From Strigamia acuminata (Eukaryota > Arthropoda > Chilopoda > Geophilomorpha > Linotaeniidae), in NCBI GenBank assembly GCA_949358305.1, contig OX442317.1, positions 15,876,491 through 15,940,490 of the forward strand: a stretch of 64,000 bases of DNA, written 5' to 3'. The notes under the pieces were generated by a model that did not search any database, was not told where the DNA came from, and saw only the letters and a list, made by a program, of their open reading frames with translations. This document shows, in pieces, positions 21,281 through 35,089 of the stretch. Positions within the stretch are counted from its first letter, which is position 1. Each line of letters opens with the position of its first letter. The position numbers were made by a program, and so were the translations under genes.

Positions 21281-22333
21281 TGGTCGATTTTTGTTTCCCG
21301 GACTTTGATTCGTATTCGAGTTGTTACGAGTTCGTATTTTGATCGTATTCGTATTCGAATCGAATTCGAATCGTATTCGAATCGAATACGAATCGAATTC
21401 GAGTCGTATTCGAGATGGTCGATGATTTCCACTCGCTCGTATACGCGTTGTATACGAGCTCGTATTTTGATCGTAATCGTAAACAAATCGTTTACAAGTC
21501 GTATACAAGTTGTATACGACGTGTATACACCTCGTATACGAACGAAGTTTGTGAAAACACAATTTCCAAATAAGACGTATGTGACTACTATGTGTTTTCA
21601 TGTCGTAGTAAGTATCCGGTGGATTTTCCAAACTTCGTTCGTATACGAGGTGTATACACGTCGTATACAACTTGTATACGACTTGTAAACGATTCGTTTA
21701 CGATTACGATCAAAATACGAGCTCGTATACAACGCGTATACGAGCGAGTGGAAATCATCGACCATCTCGAATACGACTCGAATTCGATTCGTATTCGATT
21801 CGAATACGATTCGAATTCGATTCGAATACGAATACGATCAAAATACGAACTCGTAACAACTCGAATACGAATCAAAGTCCGGGAAACAAAAATCATCGAC
21901 CATCTCGTATACGATTCGAAAGCGAATCGAATACGATTTCGCGTTGAGAAAAGGCAAAACTCGTATTCGATTCGGATGCGAATCGAATACGATTTCGCGT
22001 TGAAAAAGGATAAAACTCGTATTCGATTCGAAAGCGAATCGAATACGATTTCGTGTTGAAAAAAGGCAAAACTCGTATTCGATTCGGATGCGAATCGAAT
22101 ACGATTTCGCGTTGAAAAAGGACAAAACTCGTATTCGATACAAAAGCGAATCGCATACGATTTCGCGTTGAAAAAGGACAAAACTCGTATTCGATTCGAA
22201 AGCGAATCGAATACGATTTCGCGTTGAAAAAGGACAAAACTCGTATTCGATTCGAAAGCGAATCGAATACGATTTCGCTTGGGAAAAGGACTCGAATGCG
22301 CCTCCACGTTGCAATGCGCATTTGTGTAAACGA

Positions 22334-22410
22334 TGATGGAATCCCCTGCTTAAATACTGGCTATCGCGTCACGTAACAGCAACGTGCCACGTCACGTAAT
22401 TGCAACGTGC
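22334..22410 (-). promoter_or_regulatory. Inward promoter-like module, right arm of Pal1
   Basis: This is the reverse complement of the left-arm module, with the TATTTAAG box at 22,349-22,356 on the minus strand. It faces the module at 20,829. Confidence 0.45.
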
Positions 22411-23820
22411 CGCGCTATGCCACACAATGTGCCGCCGCGATAGGCCATCGAACCCGAATGTGTGTGATGCGAAACGCGCGAGTACACGCGCGGAGAACGC
22501 GCGGCAATGCTAGCAACAGGAGCGCAACTGCCCAAGAAATTGCTCAACAATAAAAGGCACGTGGAAGCACGTGCCTGAAACAATAGGCACTTCAAATAAA
22601 GTTATTGTTAAAAAACGGGCTTGAAAACCAACAATTACACAATAATTAAGGGGCAAGAAATGAACTTTGCTGCAATGCAAAGTTCTCAAAATACAGAGAA
22701 ATGAAAGTTACACTTGTATAAAGAATTGACAATGTTTGAAACCAATAAAAACTACAAAAACACACTTGTAAAAAACCCAAAACAACCCCCAGAATGAATT
22801 ATTTGACTCAAATTAACCCTAAAACAGTCTTGGAGGTCGTGCAGACGACAGAGTCGGATCGGAAGGTTGCTAAAACCTGACGCCAAAACTAGCAATGGGA
22901 CAGCTAGTTAGAAAACAGCTTTTTCATCGATCATGAACGCTGAAAACCTCACCCAGGGGTAGAAAATGATGGAGAGAACGTTTTCGCCATCTAAAACGGT
23001 CTAAAACGGGTCTAAAATGCCTAAACCGGCGCCTGGAACGTGGCGCAGTTGTTGGGTCAAATATTGTCAAAAATCAGTGGAAATTTGTCAAATACTGGCA
23101 AAAATCTGCTGAAATTTGTCAAAAATTGCCAAATTTTGGCGCAAGTTACGTGAGGTTTGCGCGCATCCAACTATGACGAAAAATCCATGCGTGTGCACGC
23201 GCGATTTACTGGCGCGTTGGAAGCGTTAAAATAAATTTTTCCAATATCTAACACAATTTGCACCGAATTATGGCAATTTTTGACAAATTTACATGGATTT
23301 TTGCCAGTATTTGACAAATTTCCACGGATTTTTGCCAATATTTGACAAATTGCAGACAAATTTCAGACAAATTTCAATTAATTTTAGAAATTTTATGAGA
23401 AATTTCAGCAAATGTTTGAGGATTGAGGAAATCTTCTGAAATTTGTCAAATATAGGCAAAAATCTTCTGAAATTTGTCAAATACAGGCAAAAATCTGCTG
23501 AAATTTGTCAAAAATTGCCCAAATTCCGTGCAAGTTTTGCAAGTTTTGCGCGCATCAAATCGTATGCGCGCCTATACTATTGCACGAGCGCATTGACGCG
23601 TGATGAACACCGACCACGTTTACGAAGTGAATTCGAGCTACAAAAGTATCGAATCGCCATTCTAGTATGGAACAAAAAAAATTAAGTGGAAACAAACAAA
23701 ATAAAAACTTTAATATACGAGAAACGTACAATTCCACTCAACTTTGTTTCAAATTTTATTTATTGGATCATTAAAAATAAACAGTAGTGTTGTGCACTGT
23801 ACACTTAAATGTATACCGCA

Positions 23821-24265
23821 GTACAAGTACCGCGGTCCCGGTACTGCACCGGTACACGTGAAAACGCGAGTTTCTCAAATTTAAAAAGTTGATGTCGGCG
23901 GCGATGCGTTGTTTTGTGGTGAGAATTTGCCTCGAGAATTGATCTTATCTCTTTGTTTGCAATATTTTTTTTGGCATTCTTTGTTGATTTTTCGGTTTGA
24001 ATTTGTTTTTTTCCGGTGTAATTTGAGTGGTGGAAGGTTGTTGGGGTGTGTTGAGGGCAATTTTGGTTATTTGTTGATTTTTAATTGATTTAATCGTTTT
24101 CTGTTTGTTTTTGCTGGTTTTTAATCGATTTTTCTGTATTTTTGGTCAATTTTTACCAATTGTAATTGTTATTTGTCATTCTGAATTGATTATTGTCCGA
24201 TTTTATTCGATTATTGTCAGATTTCAGTCGATTTTTGTCGATTTCTAATCAATGTTTATACATTT
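23821..24265 (-). repeat. Truncated X' copy with about 80-bp insert
   Basis: About 80 bp starting CAGTACAAGTACCGCGGTCC interrupt the Pal/X' join seen at 39,479. After it come about 160 bp like 39,480-39,640, then a jump to sequence like 40,470-40,647, so about 830 bp of X' are missing. No gene is seen. The CAGTAC start and GGTAC words could be a fragment of another transposon end, which I could not confirm. Confidence 0.65.
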
Positions 24266-25086
24266 TGTCGCGTCCTACTTTGTATAGGTTTAAATAGCGC
24301 TAACGTGTAATACTTTACCTGTGATCAATTATGCAAATACCCAAATGAATACCAAATGTATGTAAATAAACAGTTAATTTATTCACCAGGCTTTATGCCT
24401 TTAAAATACACTCAGTAATAATTCTAGAGTCGACGTGGTCAGCGTCGAACAAAGGATTTCTCAAGATGGCGTCGTCGATTCCGCGTGGTCGGCGGAACAA
24501 AGGCGGCGTCTCGAGTTGTCGTTAATTCGTCACGGATTCGTCTTCACGGACGCGGTGGAATGCTCTCTCGAGTCTTCTATCCGTGCCTGTTGTCTAGGTT
24601 TTGGTTTAGCGTCGCAGAGGCCTCGTCTAGGAACTTTGGGGTTCCTTACAAAGCACTCGGACACTCACTTCGGCGAATAATCGTCTGGGCGATTATTCTG
24701 GGTGATTTCACAAGGGCTATTCTCGTGCTTTCGCAGGAATAGCTCGCAAGTGACTTCGTGAGAGTTACAGTTTGCACTTTACTCAGCGATCCTCGATCAA
24801 TCCTAACTTGTAGTTGAAGTTGGCCTGACGGTGAGGTAGTTGCTGTGTTCTTGGTGTCGTTTGTGTAAGTTCTGACTTTAGGCGGGAAACACAGCCTTTT
24901 ATGCAGTGGGGTGAAGGGCCGGCGATCAACCAATGGGGGCTGACCACCAGCCGCTTCCTCCCCCTCGGGGCACACACCTGCCATGGGGAGGTGGAGCCAA
25001 CTCGGGGGGGAACGACTCTTCAATCACAGTGACTCAGAGGACAAGTATCCGCTCTGGGGGGACACTTATCCAACTGGGTCACCACA
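24266..25086 (-). mobile_element. Solo LTR, 821 bp, with 4-bp target duplication
   Basis: On the minus strand it runs from TGTGGTGACCC to GGACGCGACA. It is flanked by ATTT on both sides (24,262-24,265 and 25,087-25,090). The same X' sequence without the insert, with a single ATTT, is at 40,648-40,651 and 55,724-55,727. On the minus strand a TATA-like CATAAAAGG (24,895-24,903) and AATAAA (24,378-24,383) fit U3-R-U5 order. No internal region is present, so it is a recombined solo LTR. Open frames in it are short and not convincing. Confidence 0.88.
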
Positions 25087-25505
25087 ATTTCTTATCAAGT
25101 TTTGTATATTTTTGTTGATTTTTAATCATATTTGTTCCTTTTTAATCAAAGTCGAAAACGAGTTGTAAATGCGTTCGTATGCGACGCGAACGCGTATTGG
25201 AGTCGATTCCAAGTTCGTATTCCATCGCAAACGCGCATTTGAGACGTAAACGAGTTTATCTTTTTCACTCTCGCTTGATCCCCCTTTATCGCGCCTCATT
25301 GCTCCTGTGAAAAAAAATATATGAGAATGCACAGAAATGAACCTTCCAATACTTACATGAAAATTGGCAACCTTGACACAAAACAGTCTATCGACACTCC
25401 CAACACCACCCCGGACATTTTTCGGAAGAGTTTGGTCCACCCGGAATCCGCAGAATAGTCTCCCCCGAAATGCGGATTTCGCGGACGCCAATCCGCGAAA
25501 AGGAT
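25087..25505 (+). repeat. X' remnant joined to a T repeat
   Basis: The first about 65 bp continue the X' sequence split by the solo LTR. From about 25,150 the sequence is right-type T, ending CCGCGAAAAGGAT at 25,505. So an E-type end sits here without its element body. Confidence 0.8.
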
Positions 25506-25830
25506 AAAAAATTTCCAATGTATAAACTTTATTTCTGTTTTCAGTTTCCTGATATGATTAAAGAAAATCCTAAATATTATTTCCAAACATTTATCAAATT
25601 CTTTTCAAAAGCAGTTGTGGAGGCGTCTACTACGAACGTGTCATCGTGGGCGTCAAATTTGAATATTTTTAACTTTCTGCGTTTGCACGAATTCGCAGAA
25701 TTCGTCCACTGGCATCGTGGCGACGCATGGTCGACATTTCGTATTCATATGTGACGCGCACTCTATTTACTCACGTAGAACACACGAATCGCGCGCGTCA
25801 ACGCGCACATGTAAATTTAGTTTCACTGAA
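25506..25830 (+). other. Single-copy stretch with an exon-like frame
   Basis: This is the only non-repeated stretch of its size in the superunits. A pyrimidine-rich TTTATTTCTGTTTTCAG (about 25,530-25,546) precedes an open frame to 25,754 that includes HEFAEFVHWHRGDAW. It could be an exon of a captured gene or transposon fragment. I recognise no domain and see no matching donor or second exon. Confidence 0.25.
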
Positions 25831-25835
25831 TCGAA

Positions 25836-26402
25836 TACGAGTTTTGCCCTTCTTCAACGCGAAATCGTATTCGACTCGTTTTCGAGTCGAATGCGAGTTT
25901 TGCCCTTCTTCAACGCGAAATCGTATTCGACTCGTTTTCGAGTCGAATACGAGTTTTGCCCTTCTTCAACGCGAAATCGTATTCGACTCGTTTTCGAGTC
26001 GAATGCGAGTTTTGCCCTTCTTCAACGCGAAATCGTATTCGACTCGTTTTCGAGTCGAATGCGAATTTTGCCCTTCTTCAACGCGAAATCGTATTCGACT
26101 CGTTTTCAAGTCGAATACGAGTTTTGCCCTTCTTCAACGCGAAATCGTATTCGACTCGTTTTCGAGTCGAATGCGAGTTTTGCCCTTCTTCAACGCGAAA
26201 TCGTATTCGACTCGTTTTCGAGTCGAATGCGAATTTTGCCCTTCTTCAACGCGAAATCGTATTCGACTCGTTTTCGAGTCGAATACGAGTTTTGCCCTTC
26301 TTCAACGCGAAATCGTATTCGACTCGTTTTCGAGTCAAATACGAGTTTTGCCCTTCTTCAACGCGAAATCGTATTCGACTCGTTTTCGAGTCGAATACGA
26401 GA
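25836..26402 (+). repeat. 56-bp hairpin array of E2, left
   Basis: About ten units are present, all with GACTCG/CGAGTC stems; a single unit shows an unpaired change (TTCAAGTCGAA near 26,110). It leads into the core shared with E1. E2 lacks the arm and promoter-like module found in E1 and E3. Confidence 0.9.
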
Positions 26403-28038
26403 TAGTCGATGACCCGTTCCCGGACTTTGACTCGTACGACTCGTATTCGAGATGTATTCGAGATGTATTCGAATTGTATTCGAGTCGCATTCGAGATGGT
26501 CGATGATTTCCACTCGCTCGTATACGCGTTGTATACGAGCTCGTATTTTGATCGTAATCGTAAACGAATCGTTTACAAGTCGTATACAAGTTGTATACGA
26601 CGTGTATACACCTCGTATACGAACGAAGTTTGGAAAATCCACCGGATACTTACTACGACATGAAAACACATAGTAGTCACATACGTCTTATTTGGAAATT
26701 GTGTTTTCACAAACTTCGTTCGTATACGAGGTGTATACACGTCGTATACGACTTGTATACGACTTGTAAACGATTCGTTTACGATTACGATCAAAATACG
26801 AGCTCGTATACAACGCGTATACGAGCGAGTGGAAATCATCGACCATCTCGAATACGACTCGAATTCGATTCGTATTCGATTCGAATACGATTCGAATTCG
26901 ATTCGAATACGAATACGATCAAAATACGAACTCGTAACAACTCGAATACAAATCAAAGTCCGGGAAACAAAAATCGACCATCTCGTATACGATTCGAAAG
27001 CGAATCGAATACGATTTCGCGTTGAAGAAGGGCAAAATTCGCATTCGACTCGAAAACGAGTCGAATACGAATTCGCATTCGACTCGAAAACGAGTCGAAT
27101 ACGATTTCGCGTTGAAGAAGGGCAAAATTCGCATTCGACTCGAAAACGAGTCGAATACGATTTCGCGTTGAAGAAGGGCAAAACTCGCATTCGACTCGAA
27201 AACGAGTCGAATACGATTTCGCGTTGAGAAAGGGCAAAATTCGCATTCGACTCGAAAACGAGTCGAATACGATTTCGCGTTGAAGAAGGGCAAAACTCGC
27301 ATTCGACTCGAAAACGAGTCGAATACGATTTCGCATTCGACTCGAAAACGAGTCGAATACGATTTCGCGTCGAAGAAGGGCAAAATTCGCATTCGACTCG
27401 AAAACGAGTCGAATACGATTTCGCGTTGAAGAAGGGCAAAACTCGCATTCGACTCGAAAACGAGTCGAATACGATTTCGCGTTGAGAAAGGGCAAAATTC
27501 GCATTCGACTCGAAAACGAGTCGAATACGATTTCGCGTTGAAGAAGGGCAAAACTCGCATTCGACTCGAAAACGAGTCGAATACGATTTCGCATTCGACT
27601 CGAAAACGAGTCGAATACGATTTCGCGTCGAAGAAGGGCAAAATTTGCATTCGACTCGAAAACGAGTCGAATACGAGATCATTTTTTGATCTGGGTCGTG
27701 AATGCGTCCGTATGTCACGCGAACGCGTGTTGGAGTCGATTCCGAGTTCGTATTCCATCTTGAACGCGCATTGGAGACGTAAACCAGTTTATTTTACCCA
27801 CTCTCGCTCGATCCCGCTTCATCGCTCCTTGTCGCTCCTGTGAAAAAAAATACATGAGAATGTGCAGAAATGAACCTTCCAATACTCACATGAAAATTGA
27901 CAACCTTGACACAAAACAGTCTATTGACACTCCCAACACCACCCCGGATGTTTTCCGGAAAAGTTTGGTCCACCCGGAATCCCCAGAATAGTCGCCCCCG
28001 AAATGCGGATTTCGCGGAAGCCAATCCGCGAAAAGGAT
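26403..28038. repeat. E2 core, right array and T (copy of 10,376-12,011)
   Basis: Offset from E1 is a constant 16,027 bp. It includes the 79-bp spacer (26,632-26,710), the inverted hairpin array with its 258-bp duplication, and T ending at 28,038. T is followed directly by X copy 2. Confidence 0.9.
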
Positions 28039-31000
28039 AATGCTGTTGGTTTAATCAGCACATTGTAATCGTGTGAAAACACGCGCGCTCGCAATAATAC
28101 ATTACCCAATGTACTTGCACTGGCATGGACCCATCAGTGCGCACTTTCCCGTGCGTGCTGCTTGCACTATTTACATCAATTGTTGCTCCACAGGTTGCGC
28201 GACCTGCCGGGCAGTTAAGACGTACTAGAATAACCTCAGGATTTGATAAAACCTGATTTTTGGATGACACTAAGTAAATGGCAGTGAATGTGAGATGTGA
28301 GATACACGATGAATTTAATAAAATTTATATTTCCTAATCATGGGATTGGTTTCACGTTTCATAATCCAACAATTAAGTAGAATATCATTATTGCAATTGA
28401 TTAAAACAAATTTTTTTTACAAATTCTTTGGTTTTACATTTTAAATTTATTTTCCAATAGTTGGCACCATCGCAATTGCTGCGAGTTTAAAACACTGCAT
28501 TCAGCAGAATTTACTGCACTTTCAAATCAAGGCCAGGCATACCTACTGCAAAGTAATGTATAAACCATAAAGAAGCCTTTGATTCGGAATTGCCTGTAGG
28601 TAATTCTGCGCTGGTCTCCAATGGAAATGTCCGCGCCGGTCTTCCGTGCACGGGAAGTCCACAGAAAGTCCGTGCATTCCGTGCGCTGGGAGTCCGTGCG
28701 TCGTACCGCGTGATCTTGCATTGTTTTTTGTGGGCTTTTCCTGATTAGGATTACTTCCTTTTTAACTCTTGAAGAATTAAGTTTGTTTTTTTTGCTCCAA
28801 AACGTCCCAAAACGCCTGAAAATCGCGCAACTCGAGGCAAAACATTACAGTGTGTATTCAAATCAAAACTAGCTACAAATACATGCTGAAATTAGCTAAA
28901 TTTTCAAATTTTTTGGCTTTCAAGAAGTAATGGAAACATTTGACATAACGTGGATCAGTTGCATTCAAAAACTAAAATATTTTGTGTTTTACTTCAATTT
29001 TAAACTAAAAATGATGTCATTTTCTGTTTAAACCCCTGTTAAAGCTTGAAATACATTTTAACTAAAAGAAATAAGTTTGTTTTTTTCTTCGGCAGTGACG
29101 TGTACACACGAGCACGCCTGAGAACGCCAAAAAATGCTAAAAAACGCTCAAAAACGCCTGAAAATCGCGCAACTCGAGGCAAAACATTAATTTTTCATCT
29201 TTATTTCAACTTTTGTGACGTTTAAAATTGTGTTCTCATGTTTTTTGCCTCAAGTTGCATTGTCATCTGGCGTTTTGGAGTGTTTTTATGTGTTCGCAGG
29301 CGTTCGCAGGCGTTTTTTGGCGTTGTCACTCACTCAAGTGGCCAATTTTAGCATTTTCCGTAGTAAAAATGGCCGTTTTTCGTCAAAATGGCCATTTTTA
29401 GCCATTTTTCAGAGTAAAAATGTTTTTTTTTCACCGTTTTTATAGTAAAATGGCCATTTTTAGTCGTTTTTTTAATCAAAAATGGCCGTTTTTATCGTTG
29501 AAACGTTATTAAAATGTAACGTTTCAATGGCGTTTTGATCTCGCCTCATTTCCGGTTTTGAAAATTAATAAACGCCCCGGCGTTTATTCGAGGCAACACC
29601 CAACTTGGGCTTTTATTCGCGTCGCACCGCATCATCATCTCACCTTGCCTCCCGTCTTGAAAATTTATAAACGCCCCGGCGTTTATTCAAGGCAAACCAT
29701 TGTTTATGTAAGTTTTTCCTGATTAGGGTTACTTCCTTTAGAAGAAACACGTTTATTTCTTCTCGCTTAATCTTGAGTCGTGATCTCGCCTCGTTTCTGG
29801 TCTTAAAAATTAATAAACACCCCGGCTTTTATTCAAGGCAATACGGTACGTTTATGAAACCCAACTTGGGCTTTCATTTTAAAAAAAGCGCGTGTTCTTA
29901 CGTCGAACTAAGAGATACAGGTGAATTAGCAACGCCTAATTTGATTTAATAAATAAAGCAAACAACATCTCGCCTCACTTCTGGCGTTTGTTCGAGGCAA
30001 GCCATTGTTTTTGCATTTTTTTTCCTGATTAGGGTTACTTCCTTTTTAACTCTTGAAGAAATAAGTATGTTTTTTTTACTCGGCAGTGACGTGTACGCGC
30101 GAGTACGCCTGAGAACGCCAAAAAATACTCCAAAACGCCTGAAAATCGTGCAACTCGAGGCAAAACATTAATTGTTTATTTTTGTTTCAACTTTTGTAAC
30201 GTTTACAATTGTGTTCTCATGTTTTTTGCCTCAAGTTGCATTGTCATTTTGCGTTTTGGGGCGTTTTTAGGCATTTTTAGGCATTTGCGGGCGTTCTTGG
30301 GCGTTTTTTGGCGTTGTCATTCAATCAAATGGCCATTTTTAGCCATTTTTAGCCATTTTTCATAGAAAAATGGTCATTTTTAGCCGTTTTTCATCCAAAA
30401 TGGCCGTTTTTCATCCAAAAGGGCCGTTTTTCATCCAAAATGGAATAATTGTTGTGTCCGGATTTTATGTCATTTATTGTCTTAATTAAAGTTAACAAAG
30501 TGTCTTTAATTTTTGCTTTTCTTGAATTTCAGCTTTTTAGATATTTTTACATATTAAACTTTCATTTTTTGTGATTTATTAAAAGTTACAGTGTTTTCAT
30601 GAATTTTAGTGTCTATGATATTGATATTATCTTTATTCATTGCTATTTAAAGTTTTATTACTTCTCTGTGTCTTATTTCTTTAATTCTTGCTCATTTTGT
30701 GTGATTTTGGATGATTTTTAGTGCATCCGTCGATTTACAGATCACTTGCGTAAGACGCGTGACGTCATATTTCTTAATCTAGTTCGGTTGTGTTCAAACT
30801 TCTAACCTTTTGTTTGGACCTTATTCTTGTGTTATGGATAGGTTTTAGAATTGATTTAGACTAATTTGGGGGTGATCTGTCGATTGGTTTGCTTTATTTT
30901 TGTCCCGGAACGGTCGTTTTGTCGTTTCGAGCGTTTGTTGTCGGTACGCACTTGTGCGCTGCTGACCGAGTTCATTCCGTTCGGCAAACGATTATTTTCA

Positions 31001-34000
31001 AGTGTTCTTTTAATAAATAGTGCTTTTGTTGTAGGAAATTACATTTCCTAATGTTATTTTATTCAATACAGTGTGTATTCTTGATTTTATTCTTGTGTTG
31101 AAATTCAAATGTCGTGTTTTGCCGCTCTAGCGGATTTGAAGTGGGCGCCATGTTGGATTTCCCCGCTAATTTCTTTATTTATCCATTTCATTTGTCTTTT
31201 TGAAAATGAATAAACGCCCCGGCGTTTATGCGAGGCAAGCCATAGTTTTTGTAGGTTCTTTCCTGATTAGGGTTACTTGTGACGTGCACGCGCGAGCTCG
31301 CCTGAGGACGCCAAAAAAAGCTCAAAAACGCCCCAAAACGCCTGAAAATCGCGCAACTCGAAGCAAAAAATTACAGTTTGAATTCAAATCAAAACTAACC
31401 ACAAATACATGCTACAATTAGGTAAATTTTCAAATTTTTTATCAATAAATGATGACTTTCAAGAAGTATGACAACATTTGACAAAATTTAGACCAGTTGC
31501 ATTTAAAAACTAAAATATTTTGTGTTTTACTTCAATTTTAAACCAAAAATGACGTCATTTTTTGTTTAAACCGGCGTTTATTTGAGGCAAACACGCCGCT
31601 GAGAACGCCAAAAAATGCTCAAAAACACTCCAAAAGACCTGAAAATCGCGCAACTTGAGGCAAAAAATTAATTTTTCATCTTTGTTTCAACTTTTGTGAC
31701 GTTTAAAATTGTGTTTTCAAGTTTTATGCCTCAAGTTGCATTGTCATCTGGCGTTTTGGGGCGTTTTGGGGCGTTCGCAGGCGTTTGCACGCGTTTTTTG
31801 GCGTTGTCACTCACTCAAGTGGCCATTTTTAGCCAATTTTCGAAGTAAAAATGGCCTTTTTTTATTAAAATGGCCATTTTCAGCCATTTGTCATAGTAAA
31901 AATGGCCATTTTCAGCCATTTTTTATAGTAAAAATGGCCATTTTTCATCCAAAATGGCCGTTTTTCATCCAAAATGACCATTTTTATCATTGACACGCTA
32001 TAAAAATGTAACGTTTCAATGGCGTTTTGACGGAACCGGTAAGTTTTGAAATTTCCCGTGTCCCGTTATTGTGACTCCTCGTCCGGTTTCTCAGAACCGA
32101 AACCCTAATACAGGTGAATTAGTGACGCCTAATTTGTTTTAACAAATAAAGCAAACAACATCTCGCCTCACTTCCAGTCTTGAAAATTAGTAAACGCCCC
32201 GGCGTTTATTCGAGGCAAGCCGTTGTTTTTACAGTAATTTCCTGGTTAGGGTTATTTTTTTTTTAACTCTTGAAGAAATAAGTTTGTTTTTTTCTCGCCT
32301 GCACGCGCGAGCTCGCATGAGAATGCTAAAAAATAAGCAAAAACGTTCTAAAACGCCCCAAAACGCTTCAAAATGCTCCAAAAAGCCTGAAAATCGTGCC
32401 ACTCAAAGCAAAAAATTATGTTCGCATGTTTTTTGCCTCAAGTTGCACGGTTATCTGGCGTTTTGGTGCGTTCTTGGGGCGTTTTGGTGCGTTCTTGGGG
32501 CGTTTTCGGGCGTTTTTTTGGCGTTGTCACTCACTCCCACACTTTGCTGTCTTGTTTATTACAATTTGGTTTAGCTGTTGTATTTATTTTTATTTGTTTT
32601 ATGGTTATTTAATGTGTTTTTGTAGCATTCAAAATGTTTTGTTGCCTAATTTCTCGTTTTGGCGCCAACTGTTTGTTTGACAACGCCGTGTCAGAATTTA
32701 GGGATGATTCTGCTTTGGTTTCTAATTAAAAAAAAAATGTTGTTTTAATTTCAATTGTAACTGCTTATTATAACGTTATTATTAGTATTTTGTAAAGGTT
32801 CATTCTTTTTCCATGTTAATAAAAAATGAAGTAACTTTCGGTGAAAAAAAAAACAGTTAAATGCGGATCAAAATTAAACACACACGAGAAGTTTAATAAA
32901 CGTCCCGGCGTTTATTCGAGGCAATACGGTACATTTGTGAAACCCAACTTGGAACCCGAAAATAACGTGGGGCCGTCTGAACACCTGGATTTGAATTTTC
33001 GTCTACGCGCGCGCCGACGCATGGGGAATGCGGGGTGGGGTTCCTTCCCAGTGTTCCGAACGAGTCAATTTCACCCCGAAAATATCCCGAAATTGCTGAT
33101 ACATGCATTTCGAGCCAGAAATATTGATCTTCATGTAAATTTTGATTGTTTAGCTTTTTTTTGAAATTTTACAAATTTTTCTCATCTCCTGCCTTCCTCG
33201 CTCATTTAACACCAAAATGGCCTGCATTGAGGATTTTTCCCATAATCCTTTTCACACGTATGGAGCGCAAACAGTCGCAATAAATGAAATCAGCGGAATT
33301 CGGCCTTGAGTTTGCGACGCCATCTTGAATACGAGTAACAGCACAGTATGGTGTCAATTATTCGAACTGATCGTAAGGCATGGGACAAAAATTGATTAAA
33401 AACGAACAAACATGATTAAAAATCAACAAAAATCGACTGAAATCGGACAATAATCAATTCAGAATGACAAATAACGATTAAAATTGGCAAAAATTGTCAC
33501 AAATAGAGAAAAACCGATTAAAAATCAGCAAGAAACCAATAGAAATTGATAAAATCAAATAAAAATTAACAAATATCCATTTTGTTTGCTTTTAAACAAA
33601 TTAAGAACTTTGAAAACACACGACAATTTTAAACAGTAAACACCGGGGTCAAATAAGCGCCGCTACTCGTTTAAACACCGGGGAGGTGTTAGTGAAGTGC
33701 CTCGAGTGGAGAAATTAATAAACGCTCGAGGCACCACGGTAGGCTTATTAAACACAAAATATGAAACGCTCGATCTTCAACAGGCGCACACGCCCGAGAA
33801 CACCTCGGCATGCCTCAGCACTCTCCAAGAAACGAGAAAAACCAAGGCAAAAAAAAAAAAAATACACCAAAATTAGGACTAAAATCAAACACACATGGGG
33901 CCCGGAAGATTGATAACATCCCGGCATATATTCAAGGCAGTACGCCATGTTTTTTCCACCATTTTGTAAGTTTATTTCAATATTCATAAAGTTTATTGCT

Positions 34001-35089
34001 TTTTGTATCATTAGTAGTATTCCCTTGTGTGATGTGGTTTTATAAATATCACACACAACTGCTTCTGCTGTTTTCTTCACGTTTATGCTTCGTGTATGCA
34101 CGTGAAGCCCTCGCACATCTTTTGAGCACCTGTACACATTTGGACACGCTCAAGGTGCTACATCGCGCGCTCAAACGCACTAGATCGCGCGCGCAAACGC
34201 GCTACATCACGCATATTAGGGATAAGAACAGACCGGGATAGGGACTGGACTGGTAATGTTTGCCCTATGCGGATACGGGACGGGACGGGATTACAGTTGC
34301 TAAATTCGTACTGCGAGGCGGAGACAATTTTCTAATTCCAGTTGTTATTTATCACTATTAAGCCTAATATTGAGCCTGATAATGCTAAAATAAAGTAAAT
34401 AAACAACAACAACAAACTCATTATTAAAAGTAAATTACACTGTATGACCAAAATATTGTTGTTTCTTTACTTTATTTTAGCATTATTAGGCCTAATATTA
34501 GGCTTAATACTGATTTATTTCAATTATGCAATCATACGCGCGTATTACGCTAACGTAATGGACCCGGGACGGGTCGGGACCCGAAAATTGGTCCCGTTCT
34601 CATCCCTAACGCATATATATATCGCAGACATATCGCGCCCACGACAAAGCACAAACCCATGGCAGTCACCAAAGAATATTTACGCCGCTTCCACGCACGT
34701 TTTATTTTCTCACAGGCCTCTACACATTTAACTTGCGCGCGCACTTGCTACGTGCTCGTGTGGTCACAATAAATACCTAATTTTCATTAAAATAACGAAT
34801 GAACGAAATCACTTCAACCACACTTGCTACGGTCGACGCATCGACGGCGATTCGCATGCGTTACCCCAAATACCGATCAAAAATCGCAGAAAACACTAAT
34901 CCCGACCCAAAAACCGCCAAAATTACCCTCAACACACCCCAACAACCTTCCACCACTTAAATTACACCGGAAAAAAAACAATTTCAAACCGAAAAATCAA
35001 CAAAAAAGGCCAAAAAAATATTGCAAACAAAGAGAAAAGATCAATTATCGAGGCAAATCCCCACCACAAAACAACGCATCGCCGGTAAA
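28039..35089 (+). repeat. X repeat, copy 2
   Basis: Near-identical to 12,381-19,430. Differences noticed are A for G near 29,130, T for C near 32,242 and one extra A at 32,612. It includes the same hairpin modules and the hAT MITE at 34,217-34,608 with its ACGCATAT duplications. No gene is seen. Confidence 0.88.

Larger units (their letters stand above)
19430..23820. mobile_element. Pal1: 4.4-kb near-perfect palindrome
   Basis: The left arm (19,430-21,550) is repeated inverted as the right arm (21,630-23,820) around the 79-bp spacer 21,551-21,629. Ends read GGTAAACACTTAAGCGTACA on the left and the complement of a close variant on the right. Each arm holds, from outside in, TTTGTCAAA-type repeats, a short frame, a promoter-like module pointing inward, 6-7 hairpin units with GATTCG/CGAATC stems, and the palindromic core. 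Arm differences are few, for example AACGTAATCGG versus AACGTGGTCGG. No transposase is seen. Duplicated as Pal2 at 35,089-39,479. Confidence 0.88.
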
